64,000 nt of DNA, from NCBI GenBank assembly GCA_020536535.1, contig JAHLWZ010000867.1, positions 1-64,000 on the forward strand, read 5' to 3'. Of the stretch, positions 1-13,935 are shown piece by piece. The position numbers and the translations under genes are program-made. A model generated the notes under the pieces. It made no database searches and was not told the origin of the DNA. It worked only from the letters and a program-made list of their open reading frames with translations. Every line of letters begins with the position of its first letter. The stretch's first letter is position 1. This DNA is from Pelomyxa schiedti. Taxonomy: Eukaryota > Evosea > Pelobiontida > Pelomyxidae.

Positions 1-1
1 A

Positions 2-178
2 AGACAGAGATTCCAAGGGAGAGGGCCTCGGCTGGGCCAATGCTGGAGTTGCAACCAAACAGGGCACGGCTGGAAGTCATGCCCAGAACCATGCCCCATG
101 TGCAAGCAGAGGCCCACCCACCCCAAGTACCAGTGCCCTAGATGGGTGGCAGATCACCCAGTGGAGGCTCAAGAGTGA
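2..178 (+). CDS. C-terminal end of a zinc-knuckle protein (partial)
   Basis: This is the 3' end of a gene that starts before the window. The open frame carries CWSCNQTGHGWKSC, which fits the CCHC zinc knuckle C-x2-C-x4-H-x4-C. It is followed at once by CPMCKQRPTHPKYQC, a looser C-x2-C-x5-H-x4-C module, and the stop is at 176-178. Paired zinc knuckles bind single-stranded nucleic acid, in RNA-processing proteins or in Gag proteins of retroelements. With only 58 residues visible the two cannot be separated. No transposon hallmarks are seen downstream, where the next gene converges on the minus strand. Confidence 0.6.
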   Translation, partial: RQRFQGRGPRLGQCWSCNQTGHGWKSCPEPCPMCKQRPTHPKYQCPRWVADHPVEAQE

Positions 179-350
179 TAGGACTCTCGTTCCCATTTGA
201 GTTGTGTGTGTGATAGTGTCTTTCAAGAAGAATTATTTTTGTTATTATTCCTATTTACAATCTTTCTGTGGTACAACGGCGGGTGATTCAAGGAAAGGCC
301 ATTAGAATGAACACTCCGGCCGTGCCCGTGAATGGCGGCTCTGTCCCTAA

Positions 351-599
351 CTAAGTTTCCCGATGATTCTTGGAACTTGCTCTCTGACAGCCAAAAGCTG
401 GTGGTGCTGGATTTGTGACAGTTGAAGAAGAAAAACACTCTTCTTCGCCTAACAGATTGTTTAGGTGCCCAGCATTAGACTTTTCGAAGATTTTCACAAC
501 ACCTCGCAAACAATGGCAAATACCTGTTGTGTGACAGTTCAGGAAGATCGTTTGGGCATCTTCATAAACCACCTGCACTCCACAAGGTGGGCACCTCAT
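351..599 (-). CDS. Small Cys-containing protein, one intron, function unknown
   Basis: A short minus-strand gene model. The ATG at 597-599 opens a frame starting MRCPPCGVQVVYEDAQTI. A GT-AG intron (449-523) joins CHTT in phase to GEEECFSSSTV, and the stop is at 351-353, giving about 57 residues. The CxxC start and later cysteines could form a small zinc site. No family is recognised. It converges on the zinc-knuckle gene to its left. The intron restores a longer frame, which supports coding, but such a short product remains uncertain. Confidence 0.35.
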   Translation of the reverse strand: MRCPPCGVQVVYEDAQTIFLNCHTTGICHCLRGVVKIFEKSNAGHLNNLLGEEECFSSSTVTNPAPPAFGCQRASSKNHRET

Positions 600-1020
600 C
601 AAACACAGCAACGGCAGGGACTCCCATCAGGAATTGGCTGAAATAAAAAAACACCAGACCGCTGAGACTGGGCGATGACACGAAAACGACAGCGTTCCGG
701 TGTTAGCGGTACGGATAGAAATAGAACTTTAGAAGATCAACATGATGGCCGCGAAGCTAATGCGCGGGAATGGAATCCACAGATTGATCACGTCGGCACC
801 GACATCAAGGATGGCGCCGAGACAGCAGCGAAATCCACGACGGCGTCGCCGAACGACGTTAGCCGCAGAACACCGCACCACCGCACGAGAAAAGTCGCGC
901 GCTCTTAAGCCGAACCAAAATTGTTTAATTGATTTCGATCATCAATGACGGCCCACGTCACGACCCACAGTAAGGTGGTAAAAGAGGTACCTATCCCAAC
1001 TTTGCCTGAAGTGGGGGGGA
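600..1020. other. Intergenic stretch with a weak ORF
   Basis: No recognised gene. A plus-strand frame of 77 codons (675-908, starting MTRKRQRSG, Arg/Lys/Thr-rich) is open but has no recognised similarity or compositional support. It may be a leader exon of the gene starting at 1021 or chance. The region probably holds the divergent promoters of the flanking genes. Confidence 0.3.
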
Positions 1021-3710
1021 ATGGATAATTCGAAGTCACTCGAAACGTGGGCACACGAACAGCAGGAGTCTATGGACGCAATGAAGCCTTGGCGTTTCTG
1101 GAGAACAGTTTTTCGTAATGGACACGCGTCGGAAATGCTGAAGGCCTGCGTCGCCTGTTCCGCAGAATCCCCTCCTCTTGACCTCGGCAAGGAAACGTGG
1201 CAGTGGTTTCTGACGGCGGGACAAAGACTCCTACACACTATTGTTTCCTTAACAACAGCCTCGGCATCTAATACTCTTCCTCTCTCGAGCTGGATTGACG
1301 AGGCACAGAGGATTGTGGAGCATGACGCCCAAGGCGGGTGCCTTTCTCATGCTCCTGAGCTTATTGCCACTTTATATGATCCCAGTTTATATCAGATGGA
1401 CTGCATGAAGACTTGCCTCACAAAAGAGGCTTGCTTGCTCCTTTCTGTTGCACTTTATAGCATGGATATACAAGAGCTGCAAGCCATAATAGGTTTTTCT
1501 CTTCATGCCATCCCTGTATTGTAACCTCCATAGCTTCTTGTGGTCTACATCAGTTCTCCTTTCCCATTAAAGCAGATCAGGTTTTGCAGGTGTACTGCAC
1601 TCCATACAAGGATGAACCCAAAGTTCCATACTGGAGAATTTGTCCTGAGGACTGTAGTGAAATATCTTACAAAACCCAAGAATATAGAGACCTGGCAAGT
1701 AAGATCTTGGATCCTACTATACAGAAGGCCATTTATGCTATATGGGGTACTCGTTCTTTAAGAGGGTTGAAGGTTTGACCTAGACTAATTCTCTTTGGTA
1801 AAAAAAAAGGTCCTCCCTTGGATTGCTCCAGAAATATTCAGATCCTTGTGGAGGAAATAAATCTCCAGCAACATAGTTTAGCCACTACTGAGTCTTGTGG
1901 TACAATTAATCTAGACACTTGGGTCCTGCAAACGATACCATTTAGTATCTTTCTATCTAAGAGTTGTATCTATGGATTTTTTGTTTCTTCATTGTAACTT
2001 AGCCACCAGAGGAACTCTCGATAGACGAGATAATGAACGAGTTTGCTATCACTCCTCATTATATGGTCCTTCATATTTCGGAGGTGCATATTCCGCCACA
2101 CTGGGAGATATCCTGTTTCATTGCTACTTTTCAGTACTGTTTCATAATTCTTAAAGTACAACTCAAGTAAAAAGAAAACTGGCAGCAATTTCTCAAAAAA
2201 TGCCCTTATTTATCTCTGGGGTTAATGCCCTTCTTCTTTATAAGTGTGGCCTTCCCCTTACCCTTTTTAAGCATGTTCTAGTAAGTAGTTGCATTTGGAA
2301 ACGAATATTAAAGTTTTTAGGTTCCTATTGTGACTCCAACTGTAGCCTTTCAATTACTACAGTACTTTTTTGACTCGTCAGAGGAAGCACCTTCACTATT
2401 TGGCACATGTTCCTCAGGAATCACAGAACAAATGCTCCACCTTGCGGGTTTGCTGTATGGTCCATATTATCTTTTTCAAGCATTTTTAGCCTTGTGTGTT
2501 TTTCTTGTATCTTTGTCTACTAAGCATTATATAGAGCCAAAGCCTACTGCACAATGTTCACTTCATTACCAGATGTCATTATGTTCATACACAGTTCTTG
2601 GTACATGACGCAAAAGAAGTAGGCTGGCTGGGTTTCTTAATCAATTTTGATATTTCTCAAGGTACCACCCTGTGGGTGGGAGGGAACTAATGTTGAACCT
2701 GCAAACATTGCTACATCAAGCCAAATATCTTCATTGGAAAACAGACAAAGTGGTTTCACTTCCAATAAGTCTGGAAGACAATTACACCTGGCACATCTAA
2801 TAAAAAACCCCAGAAACGAACCTTATTGAGTGTGGCCAGCAAATGAATGAAGCGAATCTATGTTGCTTCTTGCCAATGTCAGATTCACTGGACATGTTTA
2901 TACCTTTCTCATTTACTGCTCCTCTGTGCACTGACGATCCAATGTTTCACAACCCTTTTGACGTGTGTCCAAGCCTCCTGATAAACAATAACTTTCTTTA
3001 GGGAGCATTTTCACAAGTTATTGCATGTTTGAAACCAGGGAAAACCTTTGCGTCACATGTTGTTGTGTCTTTGAGTAAACCGGGATCACTATTACTATCC
3101 AGAATTCATGCTTATGCTGGTTTTAAATCTGATAGAAGTATGAAAACATTATATCCATCCAAATCAGCACTCCACATAGAGTTACACTCCAGCGTTGTTC
3201 CATTTGAAAGTCTGAAGGAAATCAATTTGTCAACACTTTTGCAACTAAGAACGAGTTTTGTCAAGATGAGTGCTGATGCAAATGAAGATCCAGTTCACTT
3301 TGTCACACTGGCCAAAAATGGTACAACTTCAGGTCACAGTGATTTATCTAAAATTTGCATAAGACACAAGCAATGAAACTGTTCCACACTATCTTTTGCG
3401 TAAACTTCCACCTACTGTGTCCTTTTTTTGTCTCAACTATTCAAAGACCACATCGAAATTACTGCTCAACTTACGCAAAAGATAGTGTGGAACAGTTTCA
3501 TTGCTTGCCATTTTTCTTCCAAGTCATCTTGGGTCCCATATTGGCGCCTCTATGCCCCGCTGCTTGCTATTACACAGTAAAACCTGCCGAAAAACCTCAT
3601 ACTTTTGGTTAGAAGTCCCTATCTGGAGCTATCTAACCCACTTTAGTGGCACCACACCGGCTCTAAGGCAGGGTACCCACAATGTTGTTGACCAGACAGG
3701 AATTCCATGA
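1021..3710 (+). CDS. Unrecognised multi-exon protein
   Basis: A long plus-strand gene with short introns and no recognised family. The first exon starts MDNSKSLETWAHEQQESMDA and runs about 155 codons. A 44-nt intron near 1494 then joins in phase to an exon carrying VYCTPYKDEPKVPYWRICP. Later exons include PPEELSIDEIMNEFAIT (around 2000), HLAGLLYGPYY (around 2440) and KPGKTFASHVVVSLSKPG (around 3035). The frame then runs into the left arm of a 37-bp inverted repeat. A plausible last exon ends HNVVDQTGIP at 3710. The N-terminal part looks helical and globular, with no signal peptide or membrane segment. Internal splicing between 1780 and 2900 is uncertain, and the last exon may not belong to it. 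Confidence 0.45.
3367..3507. repeat. Perfect 37-bp inverted repeat with 67-nt loop
   Basis: Positions 3367-3403 and 3471-3507 are exact reverse complements over 37 bp, with no mismatch and no extension on either side. The left arm begins CAAGCAATGAAACTG and the right arm ends CAGTTTCATTGCTTG. The left arm overlaps the last open codons of the preceding exon. It could be a foldback element, a small-RNA hairpin, or a read-chimera artefact of assembly. Confidence 0.9.
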
Positions 3711-3872
3711 GTATTTGGCATAGATAATAAGAAAAACCACCAGACCACGTTTTCGCCTCCCATGAAAATTCCGATCATTTTTACTCTCACTTGTTGTTGT
3801 CCGGGAAGTAGTGCTATTACAGGGACAGCACTTAATGTTCCCCGTAGCCAATGCATCCTGTTTTATTTTCGT

Positions 3873-5592
3873 ATGATGGCAACAACAGGCGTAGTCACAA
3901 CTGGGAGTGGCGGAGATCTGCGTGGTGGTGGTGTTGATACTACGAGTACGAGAGATAATGCACAGCCGTCCAGTGTCGAGAGATCTGTGGTTGGTTGTGT
4001 AGGAGTTGGTGACGTCGATGTGGAACCAGAAACTGGCACCCCGAGGGGAAGTGAACAGCAGACGGCCGATACAGAACATCTGCGTCAAAAACCTGCTGAA
4101 ATCTCGCTTGTAAACTCTCCAGGTCTGTTGCCTTTTCAAAATGAAACCGAGCCAACAAACAATTAACACAAGTTCCCCCGGAGCTGTGCGATTCTGATGA
4201 ATCGCAGCTCATCACAATACCTCCTGTGGGCATAAGAGGAGAAGAGTACGTCAGTCTTTTTCGCTGATTCCCTTTTTTGACTTACTGCAGTGCCGATACA
4301 TTTGCCTCGGAGACAAATTTTTGTTTGAGACAGCTGGCCAAGTTGTATTCAGACAAACACACTAGGGAAGAATACTACGCATCAGATGCATGTACAACCA
4401 TTCTTAGGGTATATCCCCTTCATAGATTTTGAGCATTACCATTGTACAGGGGATATTTCACTCTCAAGTTATTATGCACCTGCCAATCAAGAGGGTACAC
4501 TCACCCTGTAACTTTACCAGCTGTTGTAAACTAAGGCGTCTTCCTCCATATTTGACTCAAAAACCGCAACATTTCGATCAAACTACAAACACCTCTCCTC
4601 CACCCCAACGCTATACAAGAGATGTGGGAACTCAATGGCAAAGACAAAGAAATCCTCCAAAGAATCCTCCAATAAGCCATGCAAACAGTAATAACAGTCA
4701 TCCAGGAGATACTACTTCAAAACAGACGGACAGCAATACAAGTTTGTCAGAATCTTCGTGTTCACAACCTTCAGAAAACTTTCATACTGGGTTTCCCAAG
4801 TCATCACCCCAAGTAATCACACAGCACTCTTCACAGGGAGACAACTACAATGCCGAGACATTTAGTCAACCGAGTTCCGTCCATCACCCAGTACTACAGA
4901 CCTTAACAACACAAACTACCACTACCATAACAACGGTAACATCACACGCCAACATACCTGATCCTTCTTCGGCTTCTTTATGGCCATCGTTTTCTATCAG
5001 CCAGAATTACTTTGAGTCACAAACCAATTCAGGAACATGTGATAAGGAGGTACCACAGGGCATGCCAATTCCCCAAAGTCCAACAAAACATAATTCCGCT
5101 TATAATGAGAGTCTCTGCAGTCAGTCAAATGACTCACAGTCAAGTCAGACAATATCCACTCTAGTTGGAACAAAATCTAACTCTCTGGAAATGTGCGTAG
5201 CCACAACAACGTTTTGCATGCTTATCCTTTTCATTGACAGGTATGAAAAACTCTATGGAAGGTTACATGGGTTGAAACACTTTGATGCATGTCTTATCCA
5301 GAGACTTTTTACAGTAAACGAAATTTTTCTTGTAGACTCACCCCATCACCATTTCTTTTTTTGTTCACACTTGCCATGCAGCTTATCACAATGAATGGCG
5401 GTCAAGTTTCACCCAAGGTCTGTAGTAACTTCTCACTTTCCCTTTTGACCTCCTTCTGCAGTCCACCAAAAGTGCCTTGACCAACAAACTGCTCGCTTTC
5501 ATTGCACTGCGACCCCTTATACAGCCGGCTGTACTCCGCTCACAGCGTTCTGGCAGCAACAGCCAAAGTTGATTTCTACTGCTCAACGCTGA
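3873..5592 (+). CDS. Unrecognised protein with long Ser/Thr/Gln/Asn-rich middle
   Basis: A plus-strand gene starting at the tandem ATG at 3873 (MMATTGVVTTGSGG). Acidic and Gly/Thr-rich leader exons are followed, after a 45-nt intron near 4245-4290, by a structured-looking exon with LRQLAKLYSDKHTREEYYAS. A second intron (about 4409-4447) joins in phase to a 250-codon Ser/Thr/Gln/Asn/Pro-rich stretch typical of disordered regulatory regions. Three short C-terminal exons follow (RYEKLYGRLHGL, ITISFFVHTCHAAYHNEW, then CLDQQTARFHC), with stop at 5590-5592. No family is recognised. The splice near 4140 that links leader and second exon is not resolved. Confidence 0.5.
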
Positions 5593-5757
5593 CCCACACA
5601 GGCAGGGCTGTTTTGGTTATTTCTTGATCTGGCTTTATATGCACAACATCCCTTTTTATCAAATACCTGCACTCCGCACTTTCTTGTGCCCCAAAACAAA
5701 ATTCCACCGGTTCCTTCCTGGAACGTCGGGAAGCACAAGAACAAAAAAAAAACCACC

Positions 5758-6266
5758 ATGTACAGCAACCACCAGGCCCACCACGGGCCACACATAGCCA
5801 CGACATCAGCAACTACAACCCTGCTGTTCATTGCAGTCTGCTTCTGCACCGCCGTTTCCTGCTCCCTCACGACACAGCCAGCAGGCGCAGGTCACGGGCA
5901 CCACCCCCTCTCGTCGCCCCCCATCAACGCCAGCAGCATCAACGTGACGGCGTGCGCGGCGTCGGCGCCGTCGTGCGACCCGGCGGGGCTCGGCGACGAG
6001 TCGTGCGCGGCGGCGTGCAACACGACCGAGTGCGGGTACGACGGCGGCGACTGCGTGTGGTGCGCGGCCTACTGCTGCGTGTCGGCGGTCGGCGACGCGT
6101 TCTGCGACCCGCCGTGCGACGTGGGGGAGTGCTGGTGGGACGGCGGCGACTGCGACACGTGCGCCCCGGGGTGCTACCTCTACCTCCTCGCCGACGGCGT
6201 GTGCGACTCGGCCTGCAACGTGGCCGCATGCGACTACGACGGAGGCGATTGCGCCGACTGTGTGTA

Positions 6267-6353
<87 letters not shown>

Positions 6354-8406
6354 AACATTACGGCACAGCACATCACATTTGTAGACAATGTAAATGTAAG
6401 TGTGAGGGAGTTGTTGTGATTTGCGTTGCCGTACTGCATTGAAATAAGTTGGGGATATTGTTGTCTGTATCTCTAGTGACTTTCTCTCTCTCTAACTTGT
6501 AGAAAGATTGCGCATCTGGGTGCCTACTCTCACATGTGGGAGATGGTGTGTGCGACAAGGCTTGTCTCAATCCTTCCTGCAATTTTGATGGGGGCGACTG
6601 CTCAGGTTTTCTAACCTCAAATGGAGCTAGTCAACTCACCATTGGGTCTCCCCTTCCTCCCTCGCTACAGCTTCGTCCTCTGAAAGTGCGTAACTTGTTG
6701 CCATCTTGAGCCACATCTGGGTATAATGCTTATTCACTCTTCACAGAAGCGGCCTTGACTGCTATTTATGACGATATGGGGGGTTTAGACTGGCGGAATC
6801 AACTCAATTGGATGTCCACATCCGTCGTGTGCACTTGGTATGGAGTTCAGTGCTTAGGACATGCAGTCAATTCCCTGTAAGCTCTCCTTCATTTCGAAAT
6901 GCTTTTAACAAGCATACAGGGACCTCACACAGAATAGAGTTTCTGGTCAGTTCTCTAAAGCTTTTCTAAACTTCACTTACATACGAGTAATGTACACAAT
7001 TAAATACTTTGAGACTATGTAAACCTATTGCGAACAGACTCCTTCCTGATAATGACATATCTGGCCCTATTGAAATTCCTACTTCCGTTCAGAGCTTGGA
7101 TCTTTCCAGCAATGTTATAGCTGGTGCCATCCCAAACTCCATTTGTTTGGCTGGTTATCTCAGTGACCTCTCTCTAGCTGATAATAAGCTTACTAGGTTT
7201 GTTCCTGCCCTTATATTCTAGAAGAGTGATCGCATTCCATGTAGCATCCCCGAGTGCTTGGGGAAGCTTCGTTTTCTTGGCATATTAGATGTGTCACAGA
7301 ACAATATCAGTATGGGAATGCCCTCGTGGTTGGAAGGCACGATTGTAAATACACTATCTCTCTCTGATAACCCTGTATCTGGCGCACTTTCCGATGTTGA
7401 TTGGAGTACCATGACCTCATTGCGATCTCTTTCTCTGGCAAACACTTTGATAACTCCAGATGTTTCTCTGACCAAGTGGCCCAATGTTTGGATTCGTTTT
7501 TACCTTTCGATTAGCTCACAACCACCTTAAGACTTTATCAGTGCTCGACCTCAGTGGTAGTAACATCAGCATGAATTTCAACGATCTTCTAGATTCTCTT
7601 CCCTCAAGCATTCAAGAACTCTGTATGTCTCTGCTGTTCTCAACCATGCACGCCTAATTGCACTTTAGATTTAAGGAAGACAAATGTTTCGGGGGAAATA
7701 ACCGCAGCTACCGTGAGTGGACTCCAAAGCATTCCAACACTGGATTTATATGGAAACCTTTTGACAGGGGCAATACCTCCAGACCTTGGGGGTATTGCCT
7801 TTGAGTACCTCGATCTAAGCTACAACTCCCTAACCGGAATTGGTGAGAAGACTCCTAATTTGCGGCAGGGTTAACCTCATCACAGTTCCAAATTTGACAG
7901 TGTCAACATATTTGGGGCTTCAAGGAAACCACTTTGATTGTCCCCTTCCTAAACTCGAAGGTAAAACCCAAGATTTCTTATTGTGTGTCTTACCATGGCT
8001 GCAGAGGAATGGATGAACCCCGTGGTTTGCTATTGTACAGAGGGGTGGGGAACAAGCTCTAAATATGAGTACTGCTCCAAATGTCCCGCTGGGACTTACT
8101 CGTATCAGAGTGCATGTCTCGACTGCCCAGAAGATTTGTAATTCCTCGCTTTCTCCTCTTGTTTCTCTCACGTGTTCAAAACACAGCATAAGTGCGGAAG
8201 GAAGCACAGAATGCACCCACTGTCCAACACTCAAGTCATCCACAAACCACATTGAGTGCACTGGCATTGGGGTGGTGGGAGTTTCAGTGATTGTACTTGT
8301 AGGAGTTGCCCTTATGGTCGCAGTAATAGTCAGTGCGGGGTGCATCTACACCCATTTGAAAGTCAAAGCGGTGACAGAGAACCTCGTGCCCCTCATTAAC
8401 GAGTGA
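5758..8406 (+). CDS. LNR-LRR single-pass membrane receptor-like protein
   Basis: A secreted-type protein chosen from the ATG at 5758 in a good context (ACCACC). A hydrophobic signal (LLFIAVCFCTAVSC) is followed by three consecutive Lin12/Notch repeats in one very GC-rich exon, for example ESCAAACNTTECGYDGGDC. A fourth LNR (VCDKACLNPSCNFDGGDC) follows a 240-nt intron that holds a (TC)41 tract. Next come a plant-type LRR N-terminal cap (GGLDWRNQLNWM...WYGVQC), about eight leucine-rich repeats, a Cys-rich EGF/TNFR-like module (CPAGTYSYQSACLDC) and one membrane helix (VGVSVIVLVGVALMVAVIV), ending with a roughly 20-residue cytoplasmic tail. LNRs bind calcium and regulate proteolysis in Notch; the role here is unknown. 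Introns at 7201-7221 and 7496-7514 seem to be only 21 and 19 nt. Confidence 0.8.
6269..6350. repeat. (TC)41 microsatellite inside an intron
   Basis: An uninterrupted 82-bp TC dinucleotide tract lies a few bases after the splice donor of the intron between the third and fourth LNR modules. It doubles as a very long polypyrimidine tract. Length is likely variable between strains. Confidence 0.95.
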
Positions 8407-8587
8407 GGGGTGTTTGTTTGTATGTTATGACAAACTAAGCTAACAAATTTACATAACCGAAACAAATTGACATGCCGGGGTTTTACAACACGATCAAAAG
8501 GCGAGACACATCACCGGCTTCCAAGTATTTACTTTTGTTTTACAACATAACATAAAAGCCAAAAAAAAACCAACAAACAAACGGGTG

Positions 8588-11539
8588 ATGAACGATCCGA
8601 ACGACGAAGGGGTTGAGGGGGGTGGTAATGAGCCAGATCTGACGCAACAAGCACAGGCACCACCTCCGCCTCCGCCAAGACATGGAGGACACCATAAGGG
8701 AAAATCCAAGCACGGTGGCGGTTCCTCTCACTCGTCGACGCACCACAGCAGCGGCGGCAGCGCGAAAAAGCCTTCTTCGGCGTCGTCTTCGTCACACCAT
8801 CACCACAACAACGACAAGCCGCTGCCGCAGCCGCCGGGGGCGACGCCGCCGGCGTCCACCCCGCCTCCAGTCCCACCAGCGCGCGAAGTGGTGGCCGTAG
8901 TGGATGATGGAGGAGAGCAGGAAGAAGAAGTCGAGAACCCTGAGGGCGAGCAGGAGCTGCAAGAAGAAGAAGCCGAACCAGAACCGGAGGAGGCCGACGA
9001 AGAAAAAGAGGAGACGGCGGAAGGCGAGCCGGAGGGTTTGGTATCGAATCCCTCAGACCCCAACATGGTGGCACCTACAGCCACTGCCACTGCCACTGCC
9101 ACTGGCAGTGCCCCAAAGGCTCATCACTCGTCATCGCGACATCATGGGGATAAGAAAGCCAAGGGTTCTGATAAGTCAGCTGACAAAAAAGACACTGCTA
9201 AGAAGAGCAGTTCAAAGAAAGATGGAAGCACACGGAAGGGTGCTGATAAAAAAGATGGCACGGGGGACAAGAAGGATGGTACAGTGGACAAGAAAGAGGG
9301 GGACAAAAAGGAGGGACACTCGTCAGCACACCATTCTTCTCATCACAAAGAAAAAGCAAAAGAAAAGACCTCTGCAGATCCGACCAATGCAGGGGCACTT
9401 CCTACAGGAAGTCTAAGCACAAAAGCTGACAGTTCCACTGGAGAGGTTAAACCACACAAAACCACTCACCACCACGATCACGGAACAGCCCATGACCACG
9501 GCCCATCCCACGGTCACCACTCTTCAGCTGCGAAATCTTCTGCTGCATCCCCTGGCAACCCTCTTCCAGCAACCCCACCTAGGTTACCCACTGTCCCATG
9601 TACAAATCCGGATGAAGCCGCAGACGAAGAGACGAAAATAGAGGCGCAAGATGAACAACCAGGATCAGAAAATGAAGATCACACTACCCCGGTTGTTGAT
9701 ACCCAAACTGCAGTTGATTCAGATAACGAACCTGATGCACCGGACTATGATGCTCCCACGTTTCCGGATGATGAAGATACTCCTGACAAGGAAGAACCAA
9801 CTGCTTCACCTGCACAGGTAACACCAGTGAGTGGAATTCCGTTTTCCACCATGCCTACTACAACAAGTAAACCTGCTGGTAAAGATGAGCTTCCCGAAGG
9901 GGTAATCCTCTTCAAATTATTTCTTCATATTTAACCGTTACAACCAGTTCAAATTCTGTGGGTGGTTAAAAAAGCAAGCAAGTACTGGCGGTTTCTGGCA
10001 AAAGAGGTGGTTTGTTTTGAAGGATTTTACAAAAGAGTGCATTCTCCAATACTTCAAGTCCAAAACAGTGTGCCACTTTACGTTTTTAACATTGAGGAAA
10101 TACCTTGTAACGCACAAAGGACAAAGAAGCTGCGTATGAGATTGACCTTGCTCAGTATTCTACTGCGGTTAAAGCAACTGATGGAGGCAAACAGCATTGC
10201 TTCAAAATATTTAATGCAAATGACCTAAGTATGAGGCCATACTTCTTGCTTGCTGAGAATGAAGACCAACTAAATAAGTGGCTTTCGCAGTTGAAGGAAG
10301 TTTTTGATGTATGTGTGCTCGAAGTTATTCCTAATTGCTTACTTTGTTTAGTCCGATATTCACAAAAAGCTGCATGTAAAATTCCAACATATGAGAGGAA
10401 ATGTGGCCATTGACGGCCCAATGGTATCTTCTCTTTTCCCTTTCTCTTGATTTAAGGCTTTTTTTTTTTTCTTGACTGTTTTGTTCCTAATTACCTTCAA
10501 GGAAGGTTCCAATACTGGAAATGATAAGGAATTTCTGGTATCAGGCTGGCTAATCAAACTTGGCGGAGCCAAAGGTGGTGCTAAAAATTGGAAAAAACGA
10601 TGGTTCTGCAATACCGCAGAAGATGTATGGACTAAACCACCGTTTTTTTCCCTCTAATTAACTCACCACCCCAGCTGTTTACACTGTCTTACCACACATC
10701 CCCAAATGCTACAAAGAAGACATTGAAGGCACTATAAACTTAATGCTATTAATTGTACCTTACAAGCAAGTAGGGAACAATAGATTTAAGAGAAGTGGAA
10801 GGCCAAGTTCAGGTTGCCAAAAATCCAGGGAAAATCAACCTAACGTTGGTGACACCAACACGTGAGTGGACCATGGTTGCAGAGGGGGAAACCTCTATTG
10901 AATACTGGCCTCCCAAGTTGTAGCTGAATATTTTTTCTACCCACTAAACGTCTGCAGATTGAATCGTTTACTCGATCTTCTTAAGGAGAGGCGTGGAGTG
11001 GCTATAACTAGTACAAAACCCTCCGGATTCCCGACTGGGTCACCCATTGCCACTGTGCCTCTATACACTTCCCCCGTTGTAACTACAACCACTGCCCTGC
11101 CCACATCTCCACTTACAACAAAGTCACCTGCCACATCTGCCCCACCCTCTTCCACACCGGCATCCATTGCCAATGACGGATGGAAAGAGTGTGTTGACGC
11201 CACAACTGGCCGCAAGTACTATTGGAATAAACTGACCCGAGTCACGCAGTGGCACCCACCCCCATGCTTTGCCAAACCAGGAGAGGTTGCAGAAGAGGAG
11301 AAAAGTGACTCTGCATCTGGTACCGAGTCAGACTCCGGTGATGATAACTGTGATGAATCAACGGTACATACCCTTCCCAATCCAACATAAAACGCCGCAC
11401 CCCAAATGCATACAATAACACTAATGGGGAAAAGCCTCTGGCACCAGGGTGGAAAGAAGTGTGTGACTCGACTGGAAGGAAGTACTATTACAATCCATCC
11501 ACTAAAGTGACTCAATGGAAAAGACCCACAGCCTCCTAG
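8588..11539 (+). CDS. Low-complexity N-terminus, two PH domains, two WW domains
   Basis: A plus-strand adaptor-type gene. A single first exon of about 440 codons is His/Ser/Lys/Glu/Pro-rich (PPPPPP tract, EEE and KKD runs). PH domain 1 begins GWLKKQASTGGFWQKRWFVL, continues after an intron (about 10075-10126) as KEAAYEIDLAQYST, and ends DQLNKWLSQLKEVF. PH domain 2 begins VSGWLIKLGGAKGGAKNWKKR and closes with SIEYW and RLNRLLDLL. After a Thr/Pro-rich linker come two WW domains (DGWKECVDATTGRKYYWN...VTQW and PGWKEVCDSTGRKYYYNP...VTQW), with stop at 11537-11539. PH domains bind phosphoinositides or proteins and WW domains bind Pro-rich ligands. A membrane-recruited scaffold is inferred. Confidence 0.8.
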
Positions 11540-11698
11540 AAACCCCACTGTGATGTGATAACTGTAAACAATTTTGAGACACAATTTCTTCCTCAAACCA
11601 CCGAAACACAACACAGAAGGATGCATCCTGCCCAATAGAACCTTTAGAAAAAAGAAAATAGAAATTTTGAAAGACGAAAAAGCAAAAAAAAAAAAACG

Positions 11699-13856
<2,158 letters not shown>

Positions 13857-13935
13857 GAGGTTCACAAAAAAAAAAAATCAAAAGAGTCTTTTTACAACAA
13901 GTAACACAATTTGATTGTTTGCTGCGCAACAACCC

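Noticed and set aside
5939-6439. Long minus-strand Arg/Ser-rich frame containing an RE dipeptide run
   Set aside because: It is the reverse of the GC-rich LNR exon plus the TC microsatellite; composition alone explains it.
8529-9074. Minus-strand Pro/Ala/Arg-rich frame opposite the PH/WW gene
   Set aside because: A shadow of the low-complexity first exon on the plus strand, which continues into clear PH domains.
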